The notes beneath the pieces are model-generated. The model was not told where the DNA came from. It made no database searches and saw only the letters and a list, made by a program, of their open reading frames with translations. From contig JBAZGG010000001.1 in NCBI GenBank assembly GCA_041653015.1, positions 62,001-126,000 on the forward strand: DNA of 64,000 bases. The letters are read 5' to 3'. The position numbers and the translations under genes are program-made. Shown here piece after piece: positions 43,530-52,930 of the stretch (position 1 is the stretch's first letter; each line of letters starts with the position of its first letter). The DNA comes from JBAZGG01 sp041653015. Lineage in GTDB: Bacteria > Bacillota_I > Bacilli_A > RFN20 > CAG-826.

Positions 43530-44612
43530 ATGGAAGAAAGCATGAAAAGACGCTTAGTAATAACTGAACAGAGGTTTAATGAGATTTCGGAAGAACTCAT
43601 GAAGCCGAATGTTAGTGATGATAAGAGTAATTTTCGAAATATGTCAAAAGAACACGCGTATTTTGGACCGATTGTTGAGCTTTACCATGAATATCAAAAA
43701 TGCGAAAATGACGCCAACGATTCTTTATTGATGCAAAATGAGTCCGATTCTGAACTTGCCGAACTTGGAAAAGAAGAGCACAAGCGTCTGCTGCAGCGGA
43801 TGGACGACATTATTGCTGATCTTAAAGTTATGCTTTTGCCAAAAGACCCGGATGATGATAAAAATATCGTTGTTGAAATAAGAGGCGCTGCTGGAGGAGA
43901 TGAAGCAAATATCTTTGCCGGTGATCTATTTAGAATGTACGCGCGTTTTGCTGAAAAAAACAACTGGAAAATTCAAATCATTGATGAGTCTATTTCTGAG
44001 GCTGGTGGCTATTCGTTCATCTCTTTTATAATTAAAGGGAAAAGTGTCTATTCAAAATTGAAATTTGAAAGTGGGGCGCATAGAGTTCAACGCGTTCCAA
44101 AGACTGAAGCTTCAGGACGTATCCACACTTCAACGGCTACCATTTTGGTAATGCCTGAAGCAGAAGAAATAGACGTGGCAATCAATCCTTCCGATCTTCA
44201 TGTTGATACTTATCGATCACAAGGCGCAGGTGGCCAAAATGTTAACAAAACTGAATCTGCTGTCCGAATTACGCATATACCGACAGGCCTAGTAGTCTCT
44301 TGCCAAACCGAAAAGTCGCAAATTCAAAATCGAGAAATCTGTATGAATATGATAAGAGCAAAAGTTTACCAAAAGATGCTCGATGAACAGCAAGAAAAAA
44401 GAGGCAATGAACGGAAACTTAAAGTTGGCACTGGTGAAAGAAGTGAGAAAATTAGAACTTACAATTATCCGCAAAATCGCGTCACTGATCATCGAATTGG
44501 CTTTTCTATTCAAAAACTCGATCGCGTTATGGATGGTGAACTAGATGAAATAATTGAAGCTTTAATACATTTTGATCAAGAAAGCAAAATGCTCGAAGAA
44601 AAAAATGAATAA
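43530..44612 (+). CDS. prfA: Peptide chain release factor 1
   Basis: RF1 terminates translation at UAA and UAG. The anticodon-like motif PxT appears as RVPKTEASGRIH, and the catalytic motif GGQ as GAGGQNVNKTES. Its 360 aa are normal. ATG 43530 sits 5 nt after AGGTGA; an in-frame GTG at 43521 falls inside that site. prmC, whose product methylates the GGQ glutamine, overlaps the 3' end by 8 nt. Confidence 0.97.
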   Translation: MEESMKRRLVITEQRFNEISEELMKPNVSDDKSNFRNMSKEHAYFGPIVELYHEYQKCENDANDSLLMQNESDSELAELGKEEHKRLLQRMDDIIADLKVMLLPKDPDDDKNIVVEIRGAAGGDEANIFAGDLFRMYARFAEKNNWKIQIIDESISEAGGYSFISFIIKGKSVYSKLKFESGAHRVQRVPKTEASGRIHTSTATILVMPEAEEIDVAINPSDLHVDTYRSQGAGGQNVNKTESAVRITHIPTGLVVSCQTEKSQIQNREICMNMIRAKVYQKMLDEQQEKRGNERKLKVGTGERSEKIRTYNYPQNRVTDHRIGFSIQKLDRVMDGELDEIIEALIHFDQESKMLEEKNE

Positions 44613-45453
44613 TCCAACACTGCGTGAAGTATATATTAAAACGATCGCTTCTTTATCAGCTGATAACCAAGTGGAAAATGATGTCAGAGTTCTTCTCTGC
44701 GCGAACAACAATCTAAATTCCATGAGCGAATTGTTCGTTAACTTTGATAAAAAAATCTTTGATTTGCAGAGATTTCATTCCGATTTAGCGCGTTTAATTG
44801 ATTCTGAACCCGTTGAATACATTGTCGGCAAATCCAATTTTTTAGGGCGTGAGTTCATTGTTTCGCACGATGTTCTCATTCCGAGAAATGAAACTGAAGA
44901 ATTGGTCAAATATGTAGAGAATAAGCTCGTATCTCTCAATAAAAAAGAATTTTTAGTTGCGGATATTGGGACTGGCTCTGGCTGCATTGCAATTTCTCTC
45001 TCACTAGATTTGAATATTTCGTGCATTGCAACTGATATTTCACTCGATGCGCTCAAGATTGCTAAATTGAATAATAAACATCTGAAATCAAATGTTTCGT
45101 TCCTTCATGGAGATATATTATATCCTTTGATTGATAATGATATTAAGTTGGATGCCATTGTGTCGAATCCGCCTTATATAAAAGAAAACTTTCCAATTGC
45201 TGGCAGTGTTTTTGATTTTGAACCTCACGTTGCACTTTTTGCGAAACACGGCACAGACTTTTATGAAGACATCTTTCGCAACTGTAAACACGTTTTGAAT
45301 AGTCCAGGTTATATGTTATTCGAAATTTCACCCGATATAATTAACGATCTAGAAGAACTATTGAAAAAGTATTTGCCAGAAGCGCATTATGAAATAGTTA
45401 AGGACATTAACCAAAATGAGCGAATATTATTCGTTTCAGTTGAAAAAGTATAA
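44605..45453 (+). CDS. prmC: Peptide chain release factor N5-glutamine methyltransferase
   Basis: Methylates the GGQ glutamine of RF1 and RF2 using SAM. The SAM-binding motif is VADIGTGSGCIAISLSL (near residue 112) and the catalytic NPPY is in VSNPPYIKEN (near residue 185). The N-terminal helical domain with PVEYIVGKSNFLGREF is typical. Its 282 aa are family length. ATG 44605 overlaps prfA by 8 nt; the upstream ATG at 44572 is buried in prfA and lacks a ribosome-binding site. Confidence 0.96.
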   Translation: MNNPTLREVYIKTIASLSADNQVENDVRVLLCANNNLNSMSELFVNFDKKIFDLQRFHSDLARLIDSEPVEYIVGKSNFLGREFIVSHDVLIPRNETEELVKYVENKLVSLNKKEFLVADIGTGSGCIAISLSLDLNISCIATDISLDALKIAKLNNKHLKSNVSFLHGDILYPLIDNDIKLDAIVSNPPYIKENFPIAGSVFDFEPHVALFAKHGTDFYEDIFRNCKHVLNSPGYMLFEISPDIINDLEELLKKYLPEAHYEIVKDINQNERILFVSVEKV

Positions 45454-45470
45454 GTGTATTATAAATAATT

Positions 45471-46082
45471 ATGAGCAAAATATTAGAAAAAAAAGATATT
45501 GAAATAGCTGCAGAGTGTTTGAGCAGAGGTGGGCTTGTTGCTTTTGCGACAGAAACCGTATACGGATTGGCAGTTATCTATGATAACAAACTTTCATTTG
45601 ACAGATTAGTTCGAATAAAAGGACGTTCCCCAGATAAACCATTTTCAATGATGGTCGCAAATCCTAAGGACATCCATTTCTATGCTAAACCAAACCCGAA
45701 CGCTGAAAAGCTTGTTGCAAAGTTTATGCCGGGCGAGATTACTTTGATAATGGATGGCAAATCCTCGCTTCCGTGGTGGGTTTCCTTGCACACAGGCAAA
45801 ATTGGTATCAGAATTCCTGATGATAATTATGTGAGATCACTCATTTGCACTGTTGGCAAGCCCCTTTTAGTTACGAGTGCAAACAGAAGTGGGCAGCCAG
45901 CTCTTGTTACGTTCGATGATGTTAGTAAAGAGTTTTATAACGATGTAGATGCGATAGTAAAAGGAAAATGTAGTTCAAGTATGCCATCTACAGTTGTTGA
46001 TACATGTGATAAAATATCTATTATAAGAGTTGGTTCAATTTCTAAAGAGATGGTTTTACATGCACTGGAGGAACAAAAATGA
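45471..46082 (+). CDS. L-threonylcarbamoyladenylate synthase, short TsaC/YrdC form
   Basis: Makes threonylcarbamoyl-AMP from threonine, bicarbonate and ATP, the first step of t6A37 tRNA modification. Signatures are GGLVAFATETVYGLAV (residue 20 on), IKGRSPDKPFSMMV and TSANRSGQPA. At 203 aa it lacks the C-terminal Sua5 domain, so it is the TsaC-like form. No ribosome-binding site is visible in the 17 nt after prmC, so translation may depend on coupling. rpiB overlaps as ATGA. Confidence 0.94.
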   Translation: MSKILEKKDIEIAAECLSRGGLVAFATETVYGLAVIYDNKLSFDRLVRIKGRSPDKPFSMMVANPKDIHFYAKPNPNAEKLVAKFMPGEITLIMDGKSSLPWWVSLHTGKIGIRIPDDNYVRSLICTVGKPLLVTSANRSGQPALVTFDDVSKEFYNDVDAIVKGKCSSSMPSTVVDTCDKISIIRVGSISKEMVLHALEEQK

Positions 46083-46510
46083 AGATAGCGGTTGGCTGCG
46101 ACCATGGTGGTCTTGAACTGAAGAACGCCATTAAAGATCATTTGCTTAAACTCGGACATAATGTTGAAGATTTCGGCACTTTTACAAAAGATTCTGTACA
46201 TTATCCAATATATGCATTGAAAGTTGCAAAGTCAGTTTCGACAAAAGAAACGGATTTTGGAGTTCTCGTATGCACTTCTGGCGAGGGAGTGTGCATAGTT
46301 GCTAATAAAGTGCGAGGGGTTCGTTGTGGAATTGGATATAATGACGATGTCACTAGATTAATGCGCCAGCATAATAATGCGAATATAATTGCCTTTGGTC
46401 AGGCATTTATTTCGGTGGATGATGCTATGAAGCGTGTGGACATTTTTCTTAAAACTTCTTTTGATGGTGGCAGGCACCAAATCCGCGTTGACATGATAGA
46501 TAAGATTTAG
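46079..46510 (+). CDS. rpiB: Ribose-5-phosphate isomerase B
   Basis: Interconverts ribose 5-phosphate and ribulose 5-phosphate. It begins MKIAVGCDHGGLELKNAI. The active-site region is LVCTSGEGVCIVANK, with the catalytic Cys near residue 64, followed by RQHNNANIIAFGQ. Its 143 aa are typical. GGAGG lies 9 nt upstream, inside tsaC, and the ATGA overlap couples the genes. A terminator follows, closing the prfA operon. It can use ribose 5-phosphate from the salvage pair at 9246-11082. Confidence 0.95.
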   Translation: MKIAVGCDHGGLELKNAIKDHLLKLGHNVEDFGTFTKDSVHYPIYALKVAKSVSTKETDFGVLVCTSGEGVCIVANKVRGVRCGIGYNDDVTRLMRQHNNANIIAFGQAFISVDDAMKRVDIFLKTSFDGGRHQIRVDMIDKI

Positions 46511-46537
46511 ATAAGAGCAAGTGATTGATTCAAAGCG

Positions 46538-46566
46538 AGTAGGGGCACAGCCTCTACTTTTTTATC
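46538..46566 (+). terminator. Terminator between rpiB and comFA
   Basis: An 8-bp stem (AGTAGGGG with CCTCTACT, one G-T pair) with a 5-nt loop runs directly into TTTTT. It ends about 12 nt before the comFA ATG. Confidence 0.8.
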
Positions 46567-46577
46567 TAATTATATAT

Positions 46578-47732
46578 ATGAACGAATTCGTTTGTAAAAA
46601 ATGTGGAAATACAGACTTACTATTTGTAGGTTTTAAAAACGGAAAACCATATTGTCGAAAATGCATATCAATGCAAGGAGAAAAAGCACAAAAGATACCA
46701 TTATCAAAAGGTTCAGTGAAATTTGAATTACCATACGAATTAACATCTGAACAAAGCAACATTTCTAACAAGGTTCTAGCCTCATTTAAAAAAAGAAAAA
46801 ACGTTCTGATTCATGCCGTTTGTGGCGCTGGTAAAACGGAAATTGTCTTTGAAACAATAAAATATGCGATAGAAAACGGACTTCAGGTTGGATTTGCAAT
46901 ACCAAGACGCGAAGTAGTTCAAGAAATATACTCGAGATTAAAAAGAGCTTTTCCACTTAATAATGTAATTGCAGTATATGGTGGAAATACGTCAGTTCTG
47001 ACAGGAGATATAATCGTTTTAACAACACACCAGATATATCGATATCCATCATATTTCGACTTGCTAATTCTTGACGAAATTGATGCCTTTCCGTTCAAAG
47101 ATGATGAACTGCTTTATAATATGTTTGTAAGAAGTGTTAAAGGCAATTATGTCATGATGTCAGCGACACCTGATGCCAACATTATTAAACAACTTCGAGA
47201 AAACGAGTGCGAAATCTTTGAATTAAAGACTCGATTTCATCACATGCCCATTCCTGAGCCATCGATGATGTTTGTGATTGGATTTTTGAAGTATTTTGTT
47301 TTGCTTAAGAAACTTAAAAAATTCATAGCTAACGCGAAAAAAGTCATAATTTTCGTCCCCACAATTGAAAAAAGTATATCGGTTTTTAGGATCGTTTCGA
47401 GATTCATATCTGGGGGAAACTATGTTAATTCAAAAGTTAAAAATTCGAGTCACATTATTAATGAATTCAAAGCGAACAAATATTCATACTTAGTATCAAC
47501 CTCAATCTTGGAACGTGGAATTACTATAAAATCACTGCAAGTTATCGTTGTGGATGCAGATGATGCAATTTTTGACGAATATTCATTAATCCAAATCGCT
47601 GGAAGAGTTGGGAGAAGCAAAGATGAAACATATGGTGAAGTCATTTTTCTTGCAAACAAGGAGAATGATGCAATGCGCAATGCATTGGCAACAATCAAAG
47701 AGTGTAACGAGCATTTGCAAAGTGTGTTTTAA
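46578..47732 (+). CDS. comFA: ComFA-like late-competence DNA helicase
   Basis: An ATP-driven DEAD-like translocase that helps pull single-stranded DNA through the competence channel. An N-terminal zinc finger is seen (CKKCGN and CRKC), Walker A is VCGAGKTEI (near residue 80), and Walker B/DEAD-like is LILDEIDAFPF, the DExDAFP form diagnostic of ComFA. RVGRSKDETYGE follows. Its 384 aa are slightly short. ATG 46578 is chosen because the frame upstream of it (to GTG 46521) runs through a terminator hairpin. No ribosome-binding site precedes the ATG. comFC overlaps its 3' end. Confidence 0.93.
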   Translation: MNEFVCKKCGNTDLLFVGFKNGKPYCRKCISMQGEKAQKIPLSKGSVKFELPYELTSEQSNISNKVLASFKKRKNVLIHAVCGAGKTEIVFETIKYAIENGLQVGFAIPRREVVQEIYSRLKRAFPLNNVIAVYGGNTSVLTGDIIVLTTHQIYRYPSYFDLLILDEIDAFPFKDDELLYNMFVRSVKGNYVMMSATPDANIIKQLRENECEIFELKTRFHHMPIPEPSMMFVIGFLKYFVLLKKLKKFIANAKKVIIFVPTIEKSISVFRIVSRFISGGNYVNSKVKNSSHIINEFKANKYSYLVSTSILERGITIKSLQVIVVDADDAIFDEYSLIQIAGRVGRSKDETYGEVIFLANKENDAMRNALATIKECNEHLQSVF

Positions 47733-48324
47733 AGAAATCGAAAGCAACTCATATCATTCGCTTTTTTCGAACAGCAATTATTTGTGTCACAGTTGTTTTC
47801 AAAAATTAAAAACAATTGACAGGAAATTCACTGTTGAGGGAATAAATGGAATAGTTCTGTATGACTACAATGATTTTCTAAAAGAAATCTTATATAAGTT
47901 AAAAGGGTGTGGCGATATTGAAATTGCTTCTGTTTTCTTGTCACATAGATTATTTCCATATAAACTTTTTTACTTAAACTACGTTATAGTTCCTGCTCCG
48001 AGCAATATTGAAGATGACAACATAAGAGGCTTCAATCACGTTCAAGAGATTTTTAGATTTATGAAAATGCCTATTATTACGCCAATAATCAAAAATACGA
48101 GATTTAAACAATCTGATTTGAACAGGAAAGAACGCGAAATGGTGGGTAGTAAATTTTCATTAACAAACGCAAGTTTAATTCGTGCTAAAAGAATTCTGCT
48201 AGTTGATGATGTATACACAACGGGTTCGACTTTGAAAGCGTGTGTAAATCTTTTAAAAAGTGCATCACCAAAAAGCATAAAAATTCTTGTAATTTCTCAC
48301 CCCTGTTTAGAAACAAATGATTGA
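47668..48324 (+). CDS. comFC: ComFC-like phosphoribosyltransferase-fold competence protein
   Basis: A companion of ComFA with a phosphoribosyltransferase fold, needed for DNA uptake in transformable Bacillota. It has an N-terminal zinc finger (CKVC and CHSC) and the PRPP-binding motif RILLVDDVYTTGST (near residue 172). ATG 47668 is preferred because GGAG lies 4 nt before it, but 47680 is possible; longer forms run inside comFA without support. It overlaps comFA by 65 nt. ComEC and ComEA are not in the window. Confidence 0.9.
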   Translation: MQCAMHWQQSKSVTSICKVCFKEIESNSYHSLFSNSNYLCHSCFQKLKTIDRKFTVEGINGIVLYDYNDFLKEILYKLKGCGDIEIASVFLSHRLFPYKLFYLNYVIVPAPSNIEDDNIRGFNHVQEIFRFMKMPIITPIIKNTRFKQSDLNRKEREMVGSKFSLTNASLIRAKRILLVDDVYTTGSTLKACVNLLKSASPKSIKILVISHPCLETND

Positions 48325-48330
48325 ATTGCA

Positions 48331-48350
48331 TACCATTATCTTTAATGGTA
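48331..48350 (+). other. Small palindrome upstream of secA
   Basis: TACCATTA pairs with TAATGGTA around a 4-nt loop. There is no T-tract, so this is not a standard terminator. It overlaps a possible secA promoter (TTGCAT at 48326-48331, 17 nt, TAAACT at 48349-48354) and could be a leader hairpin or operator. Confidence 0.35.
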
Positions 48351-48382
48351 AACTTGAATAGTTAACTTTCTGAGAGGTAGTT

Positions 48383-50800
48383 ATGGCTAATTTTATAGAA
48401 AAAGTATTTAGATTTGATCAGCGCGCCTTGAACAAATATTCAAAGCAATCAGAAAAAGTAATTGCTTATGAAGATAAGATTCATCTTTTAAACGACGAAC
48501 AATTGCGTTCAAAAACTGATGAATTTCGTACGCTTTTGAAACAAGGAAAAACCCTTGAAGACATTAAATATGAGGCGTATGCAGTTGCTAGAGAAGCAGC
48601 GCGTCGCACCCTTAATCAATTTCCTTTCAAAGTTCAAGTTGTTGGCGCTTTAGTATTAAACCAAGGTGATGTCGCAGAAATGAAAACTGGTGAAGGCAAA
48701 ACTCTCACAGCAACTATGGCTGTTTATTTAAACGCTTTAAATGGCGAAGGCGTTCATGTTGTTACTGTTAATGAATACCTCGCACAACGCGATGCTGAAT
48801 GGATGGGTCAAATATATCGTTTCTTAGGTATGACAGTAGGGGTAAATTTGCGCGAGAAAACACCTTCTGAGAAAAAAGAAGCATTTCTTTGTGATATTAC
48901 GTACACAACTAACTCGGAAGTTGGATTCGACTATCTTAGAGATAACATGGTAGCCAATGTTGAAGGTCGTGTTCTCAGAGGTTTAAAATATGCTGTTATT
49001 GATGAAGCAGATTCAATTTTAGTTGATGAGAGCAGAACCCCTCTAATTATTTCAGGCGGTGCAAAGGCTAGTGCATCTCAATATACAGTGGCGGATAGAT
49101 TTGTAAAAACACTTAAAAAAGACAAGGATTTTTCAATTGATATTAAAACGAAAACATGTAGTTTAACTGATGATGGCAACTCGAAAGCCGAGAGAATGTT
49201 TGGAATTAGGAATCTATATGATCCAGAGCATGCTGATCTCGTTCATCGAATACATCAAGCACTTAAAGCAAATTATATTATGTCACGCGATGTTGAATAC
49301 ATGGTTGATTCTGAAGGTGAAATCCAACTCATCGACCAATTCACTGGTCGAATTTTGAAAGGAAGAGAATATTCTGATGGATTGCAACAAGCGATTCAGG
49401 CTAAAGAAAATGTCAAAATAAAGCAAGAGACTGTTACACTTGCTACAATTACTTATCAGAATTTTTTCCGTCTATATAAAAAACTCTCTGGTATGACGGG
49501 AACGGCAAAAACGGAAGAAGAAGAATTTCGCAAGATATACAATATGCGCGTCGTTTCAATCCCTACGAATATGCCAGTTGTACGCAACGATGCAATCGAT
49601 AGTGTTTTCGCACATAAAGATCAAAAACTTAAAGCTTTAATTGCTGAAGTAAAAGAGCGCCATGAAAAAGGACAGCCAATACTAATTGGGACTGTCTCCG
49701 TAGAGTCTTCTGAAGAAGTATCTAGATTACTTGACTCAGAAGGTTTGAGACATGAGGTTCTAAATGCGAAAAATCACGCAAGAGAAGCTGAAATTATAAA
49801 ATTAGCTGGACAAAAAGGACAGATTACAATTGCGACAAATATGGCTGGTCGAGGTACTGATATTAAGATTAATGATGATGTGAAATCACTTGGCGGATTA
49901 TGTGTTTTTGGAACTGAACGTCATGAATCTCGTCGTATCGATAATCAATTGCGTGGTCGAAGTGGTCGTCAAGGCGATCCAGGTTTTTCTCGCTTTTACG
50001 TCTCTATGGATGATGAGTTGATGAAAAGATTTGCAAACGAAAGAATGGTGAAGTATTTTGAGAGTTTCGGAGATCAGCCAATCGAGTCAAGCATTGTTAC
50101 GAATGTTATTACTAGTGCTCAAAAACAAATCGAAGGAAAGAATTTCGATATTAGGAAAAATTTGCTCGATTATGATGATGTAATCGCAAAACAAAGAAAA
50201 ATTGTTTATGAAAAACGCGATGCTATATTGTTTGGGAAAGATATTAATGATTTAATCCTTGATATGTTTCAATCAGCTGGTATTGCATTATGCAACAAAG
50301 CCATTCCTCAAGGAAGTAATGATGGCTTGATTTCTAGCGAGCTTCTGAAAAAAATCATTGAGCCAAGATTTATGAAGGAGAATACTTTGTCAATGAGTGC
50401 ATATGATGAGTCTCCATTTGAAGAGGCTGGCCAAGATTTAGGCGATACATTATATGATTTGTATTTAAAACGTCGAAAACAATGGCCTGCTGAAATTGCT
50501 GGGCAAGTCGAAAGACAAATTACCCTTCAAACAATTGATCAGAATTGGACGAAACATATTGATACAATGTCTCGGTTGCGCGAAGGTATACATCTTCGAA
50601 GTTATGGCAATACAGATCCTTTGCAAGCCTATGTGAATGAAGGATATCAATTATTTAGAGAAATGCTTGATGTTGTCGCAATTGACACGACGTGGAAGCT
50701 GTTAAATGTTATTATACAAATAGAAAAGAAGGAAGATTCTGGACCAGTTGATTCTAATCCAAAGCCAGTTTCTGAAATTGATTTAACAACAAAAAAGTAG
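48383..50800 (+). CDS. secA: Preprotein translocase ATPase SecA
   Basis: The motor that drives preproteins through SecYEG. Signatures are FPFKVQVVGALVLNQGDVAE, Walker A EMKTGEGKTLTA (near residue 97), VIDEADSILVDES, TGRILKGREYSDGLQ and IATNMAGRGTDI. Its 805 aa are normal for Gram-positive forms. The C-terminal cysteine-rich zinc tail is absent; the protein ends in a charged tail with LTTKK. GAGAGGTAG before the ATG is a good ribosome-binding site. It is followed 18 nt later by prfB, the usual secA-prfB order. Confidence 0.97.
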   Translation: MANFIEKVFRFDQRALNKYSKQSEKVIAYEDKIHLLNDEQLRSKTDEFRTLLKQGKTLEDIKYEAYAVAREAARRTLNQFPFKVQVVGALVLNQGDVAEMKTGEGKTLTATMAVYLNALNGEGVHVVTVNEYLAQRDAEWMGQIYRFLGMTVGVNLREKTPSEKKEAFLCDITYTTNSEVGFDYLRDNMVANVEGRVLRGLKYAVIDEADSILVDESRTPLIISGGAKASASQYTVADRFVKTLKKDKDFSIDIKTKTCSLTDDGNSKAERMFGIRNLYDPEHADLVHRIHQALKANYIMSRDVEYMVDSEGEIQLIDQFTGRILKGREYSDGLQQAIQAKENVKIKQETVTLATITYQNFFRLYKKLSGMTGTAKTEEEEFRKIYNMRVVSIPTNMPVVRNDAIDSVFAHKDQKLKALIAEVKERHEKGQPILIGTVSVESSEEVSRLLDSEGLRHEVLNAKNHAREAEIIKLAGQKGQITIATNMAGRGTDIKINDDVKSLGGLCVFGTERHESRRIDNQLRGRSGRQGDPGFSRFYVSMDDELMKRFANERMVKYFESFGDQPIESSIVTNVITSAQKQIEGKNFDIRKNLLDYDDVIAKQRKIVYEKRDAILFGKDINDLILDMFQSAGIALCNKAIPQGSNDGLISSELLKKIIEPRFMKENTLSMSAYDESPFEEAGQDLGDTLYDLYLKRRKQWPAEIAGQVERQITLQTIDQNWTKHIDTMSRLREGIHLRSYGNTDPLQAYVNEGYQLFREMLDVVAIDTTWKLLNVIIQIEKKEDSGPVDSNPKPVSEIDLTTKK

Positions 50801-50818
50801 GCAAAGAAGAGGAATAGT

Positions 50819-51935
50819 ATGAAAGAGTTATCAGAAATAAAATCACTGCAAAGTGCATTAAAAATTTCCATCGACCAACTCGGTGATTCTCTTTGACTTT
50901 GACTTTATAAATAATCGAATTGGTGAACTAGAAGCTCTTCAAACGAGAGATGATTTTTGGAATGATCAAAGAGCGTCAATGAAAGTTGTTGATGAATATA
51001 ATAGTTTAAAAGAAAATCTTTCTTTATATCGCACAATTGCAAAAAATATTGCTGATATCGATGAACTCCTTCTAGTAACAAATGAGGGCGATTCAGATAT
51101 GATTTCCCTTCTTGATGAATCTATGGAACAAACTTCAACGATGACAAAAAAGCTCCAGACTAAGATTTTGTTTAGTGGAAAATTTGATGCGAATAATGCC
51201 ATTATAGAAATTCATTCGGGCGCAGGTGGCACCGAATCACAAGATTGGGCTGATATGCTTTATCGAATGTACTCTCGTTGGTCGGACAAACATGGGTTTA
51301 AGTGTATGGTCATGGATTATCAAGTCGGTGAAGAAGCAGGGATTAAGTCTGTAGCAATTAACATACGAGGGCACAACGCATATGGTTTGCTAAAAAGCGA
51401 GAAAGGTGTTCATAGACTAGTAAGAATTTCTCCTTTTGATGCAAATAAACGACGTCACACTTCATTTGCCTCAGTTAACGTGATACCAGAATTAGACAGC
51501 AGTATTGACATCGTTATTAATGAAAAAGATTTGAAAATTGATACCTATCGAAGTGGTGGTGCCGGCGGTCAAAATGTAAACAAAGTTGAAACGGCAGTTA
51601 GAATAACTCACATTCCTACTGGGATAGTTACATCATGTCAAATTGAACGCTCTCAGCTATCAAATAAAGATCTTGCGATGAACATGCTCAAAGCGAAACT
51701 ATATGAACTCGAAGAAGCAAAAAAACGTCAAGAAATCAGTTCGATTGTCGGTGAACAAAAGACAATTGAGTGGGGAAGCCAAATTCGGTCTTATGTGTTT
51801 TGTCCATATACATTAGTAAAGGATAATAGGACGGGTTTTCAAGATAGTGATGTTGCATCAGTAATGGATGGAAAACTAGATGAATTTATGTATGCGTTCT
51901 TAGAAATGGAGGCAAAAAACAATGGTAATAAATAA
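50819..51935 (+). CDS. prfB: Peptide chain release factor 2, programmed +1 frameshift
   Basis: RF2 terminates at UGA and UAA. The first 25 codons run from ATG 50819 to CTT TGA C at 50891-50897, where a +1 shift on CTT moves reading into the main frame, for 371 aa in total. GGTGAT at 50882-50887, a perfect match to the 3' end of 16S rRNA's complement, ends 3 nt before the CTT and acts as the stimulator. The anticodon motif SPF (RISPFDANKRRH) and catalytic GGQ (GAGGQNVNKVET) are present. A start in the second frame at GTG 50883 would omit the N-terminal helix. The yitT-like gene overlaps the 3' end by 14 nt. Confidence 0.96.
50882..50897 (+). promoter_or_regulatory. prfB autoregulatory +1 frameshift signal
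   Basis: GGTGAT (internal Shine-Dalgarno), TCT spacer, then CTT TGA C. Low RF2 lets the ribosome pause at TGA and shift +1, making more RF2. It also shows that TGA is a genuine stop in this organism. Confidence 0.93.
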
Positions 51936-52911
51936 ATTTAAGACAATGAATAAAACAGATATTTTTAAAGTCTTGGGTAGATATGGTTTAATAATCGCTG
52001 GAACAGTGCTAATAGCTTTTGGTTCAGCCGTTTTTCTTGTTCCATGTAAAATTATCGCCGGCGGATTATCTGGCATTGCACTTATCGTTGATCATTACGT
52101 CCAAATGTCGTATCCAGGTTTTGATTCAGTCGATATAACAATTGGCATATTGACATGGGTGTTGTTTTTTATTGGATTGATTTTTCTAGGGAAGAAATTT
52201 TCGCTAAAGACACTTCTTGCGACAATTGTTTATCCTTTAATGTTTATGCTTTTTACTCGATTTCACTTGTTCGATTCTTTGATATTAGAAATCACTGCTC
52301 CAGTCGATGGAGTGATACCATCAGTTAATGTTCTCCTAGCAGGACTGTTTGGTGGTGCAATCATCGGTGTTGGATGTGCATTAACATTTATTGGCGGTGG
52401 TTCTAGCGGCGGAGTTGATATCATATATTTTATTGTTGAGAAATATATTGGAATCAAACAATCAATCACATCATTTGCTCTCGATGCGACAATCATCATT
52501 GTTGGCATGCTCATTTTGGATAATGTTATACCATCTTTCATCGGTATCCTATCAGCTTTGATGAGTGCAATTATGATCCAGTTCATATACATACAGACAA
52601 ACACATATTACGTCGTTGAAGTCATCACTGACAAATGGAAAGAAGTGTCAGTTTTTGTTCAAGATGTTCTCGGACGTGGTGTCACCTATATCGATGCTAA
52701 AGGTGGATACAAGAATGACGACCGAAAAATAATCCGCATTGCGTGCAGTAAATATCAGTCGATTTCTTTGAAAGATTTTATCGCCAGAATTGACACGAAA
52801 GCATTTATGACAATCACACAGTCCAAAGCTGTTATTGGTGCTGGTTTTGACCCGCATAAGCCAAAACTAAGAATCGGGAAAAATAAAGAAAAGGACAAAC
52901 CAAATAGTTGA
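51922..52911 (+). CDS. YitT family membrane protein with DUF2179 domain
   Basis: A 329-aa membrane protein of the YitT family. Five to six hydrophobic helices (about residues 20-235) include the family GIGCALTFIGGGSSGGVDI-like segment, read here as GVGCALTFIGGGSSGGVDII. They are followed by a soluble DUF2179 domain (about 240-320) with VLGRGVTYIDAKGGYKNDD. The function of the family is not established. GGAGG 10 nt upstream supports the ATG at 51922, which overlaps prfB by 14 nt. It lies between prfB and uvrB. Confidence 0.9.
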   Translation: MVINKFKTMNKTDIFKVLGRYGLIIAGTVLIAFGSAVFLVPCKIIAGGLSGIALIVDHYVQMSYPGFDSVDITIGILTWVLFFIGLIFLGKKFSLKTLLATIVYPLMFMLFTRFHLFDSLILEITAPVDGVIPSVNVLLAGLFGGAIIGVGCALTFIGGGSSGGVDIIYFIVEKYIGIKQSITSFALDATIIIVGMLILDNVIPSFIGILSALMSAIMIQFIYIQTNTYYVVEVITDKWKEVSVFVQDVLGRGVTYIDAKGGYKNDDRKIIRIACSKYQSISLKDFIARIDTKAFMTITQSKAVIGAGFDPHKPKLRIGKNKEKDKPNS

Positions 52912-52930
52912 GTTTTGCAGAGATATTATC

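Noticed and set aside
46521..46577. A longer comFA starting at GTG 46521
   Set aside because: The extension runs through the rpiB terminator hairpin and its T-tract and encodes no conserved residues; the zinc finger begins just after ATG 46578.
50883..50890. prfB starting at GTG 50883 without frameshift
   Set aside because: It would drop the conserved N-terminal helix, while a start with the correct frameshift signal lies 64 nt upstream.
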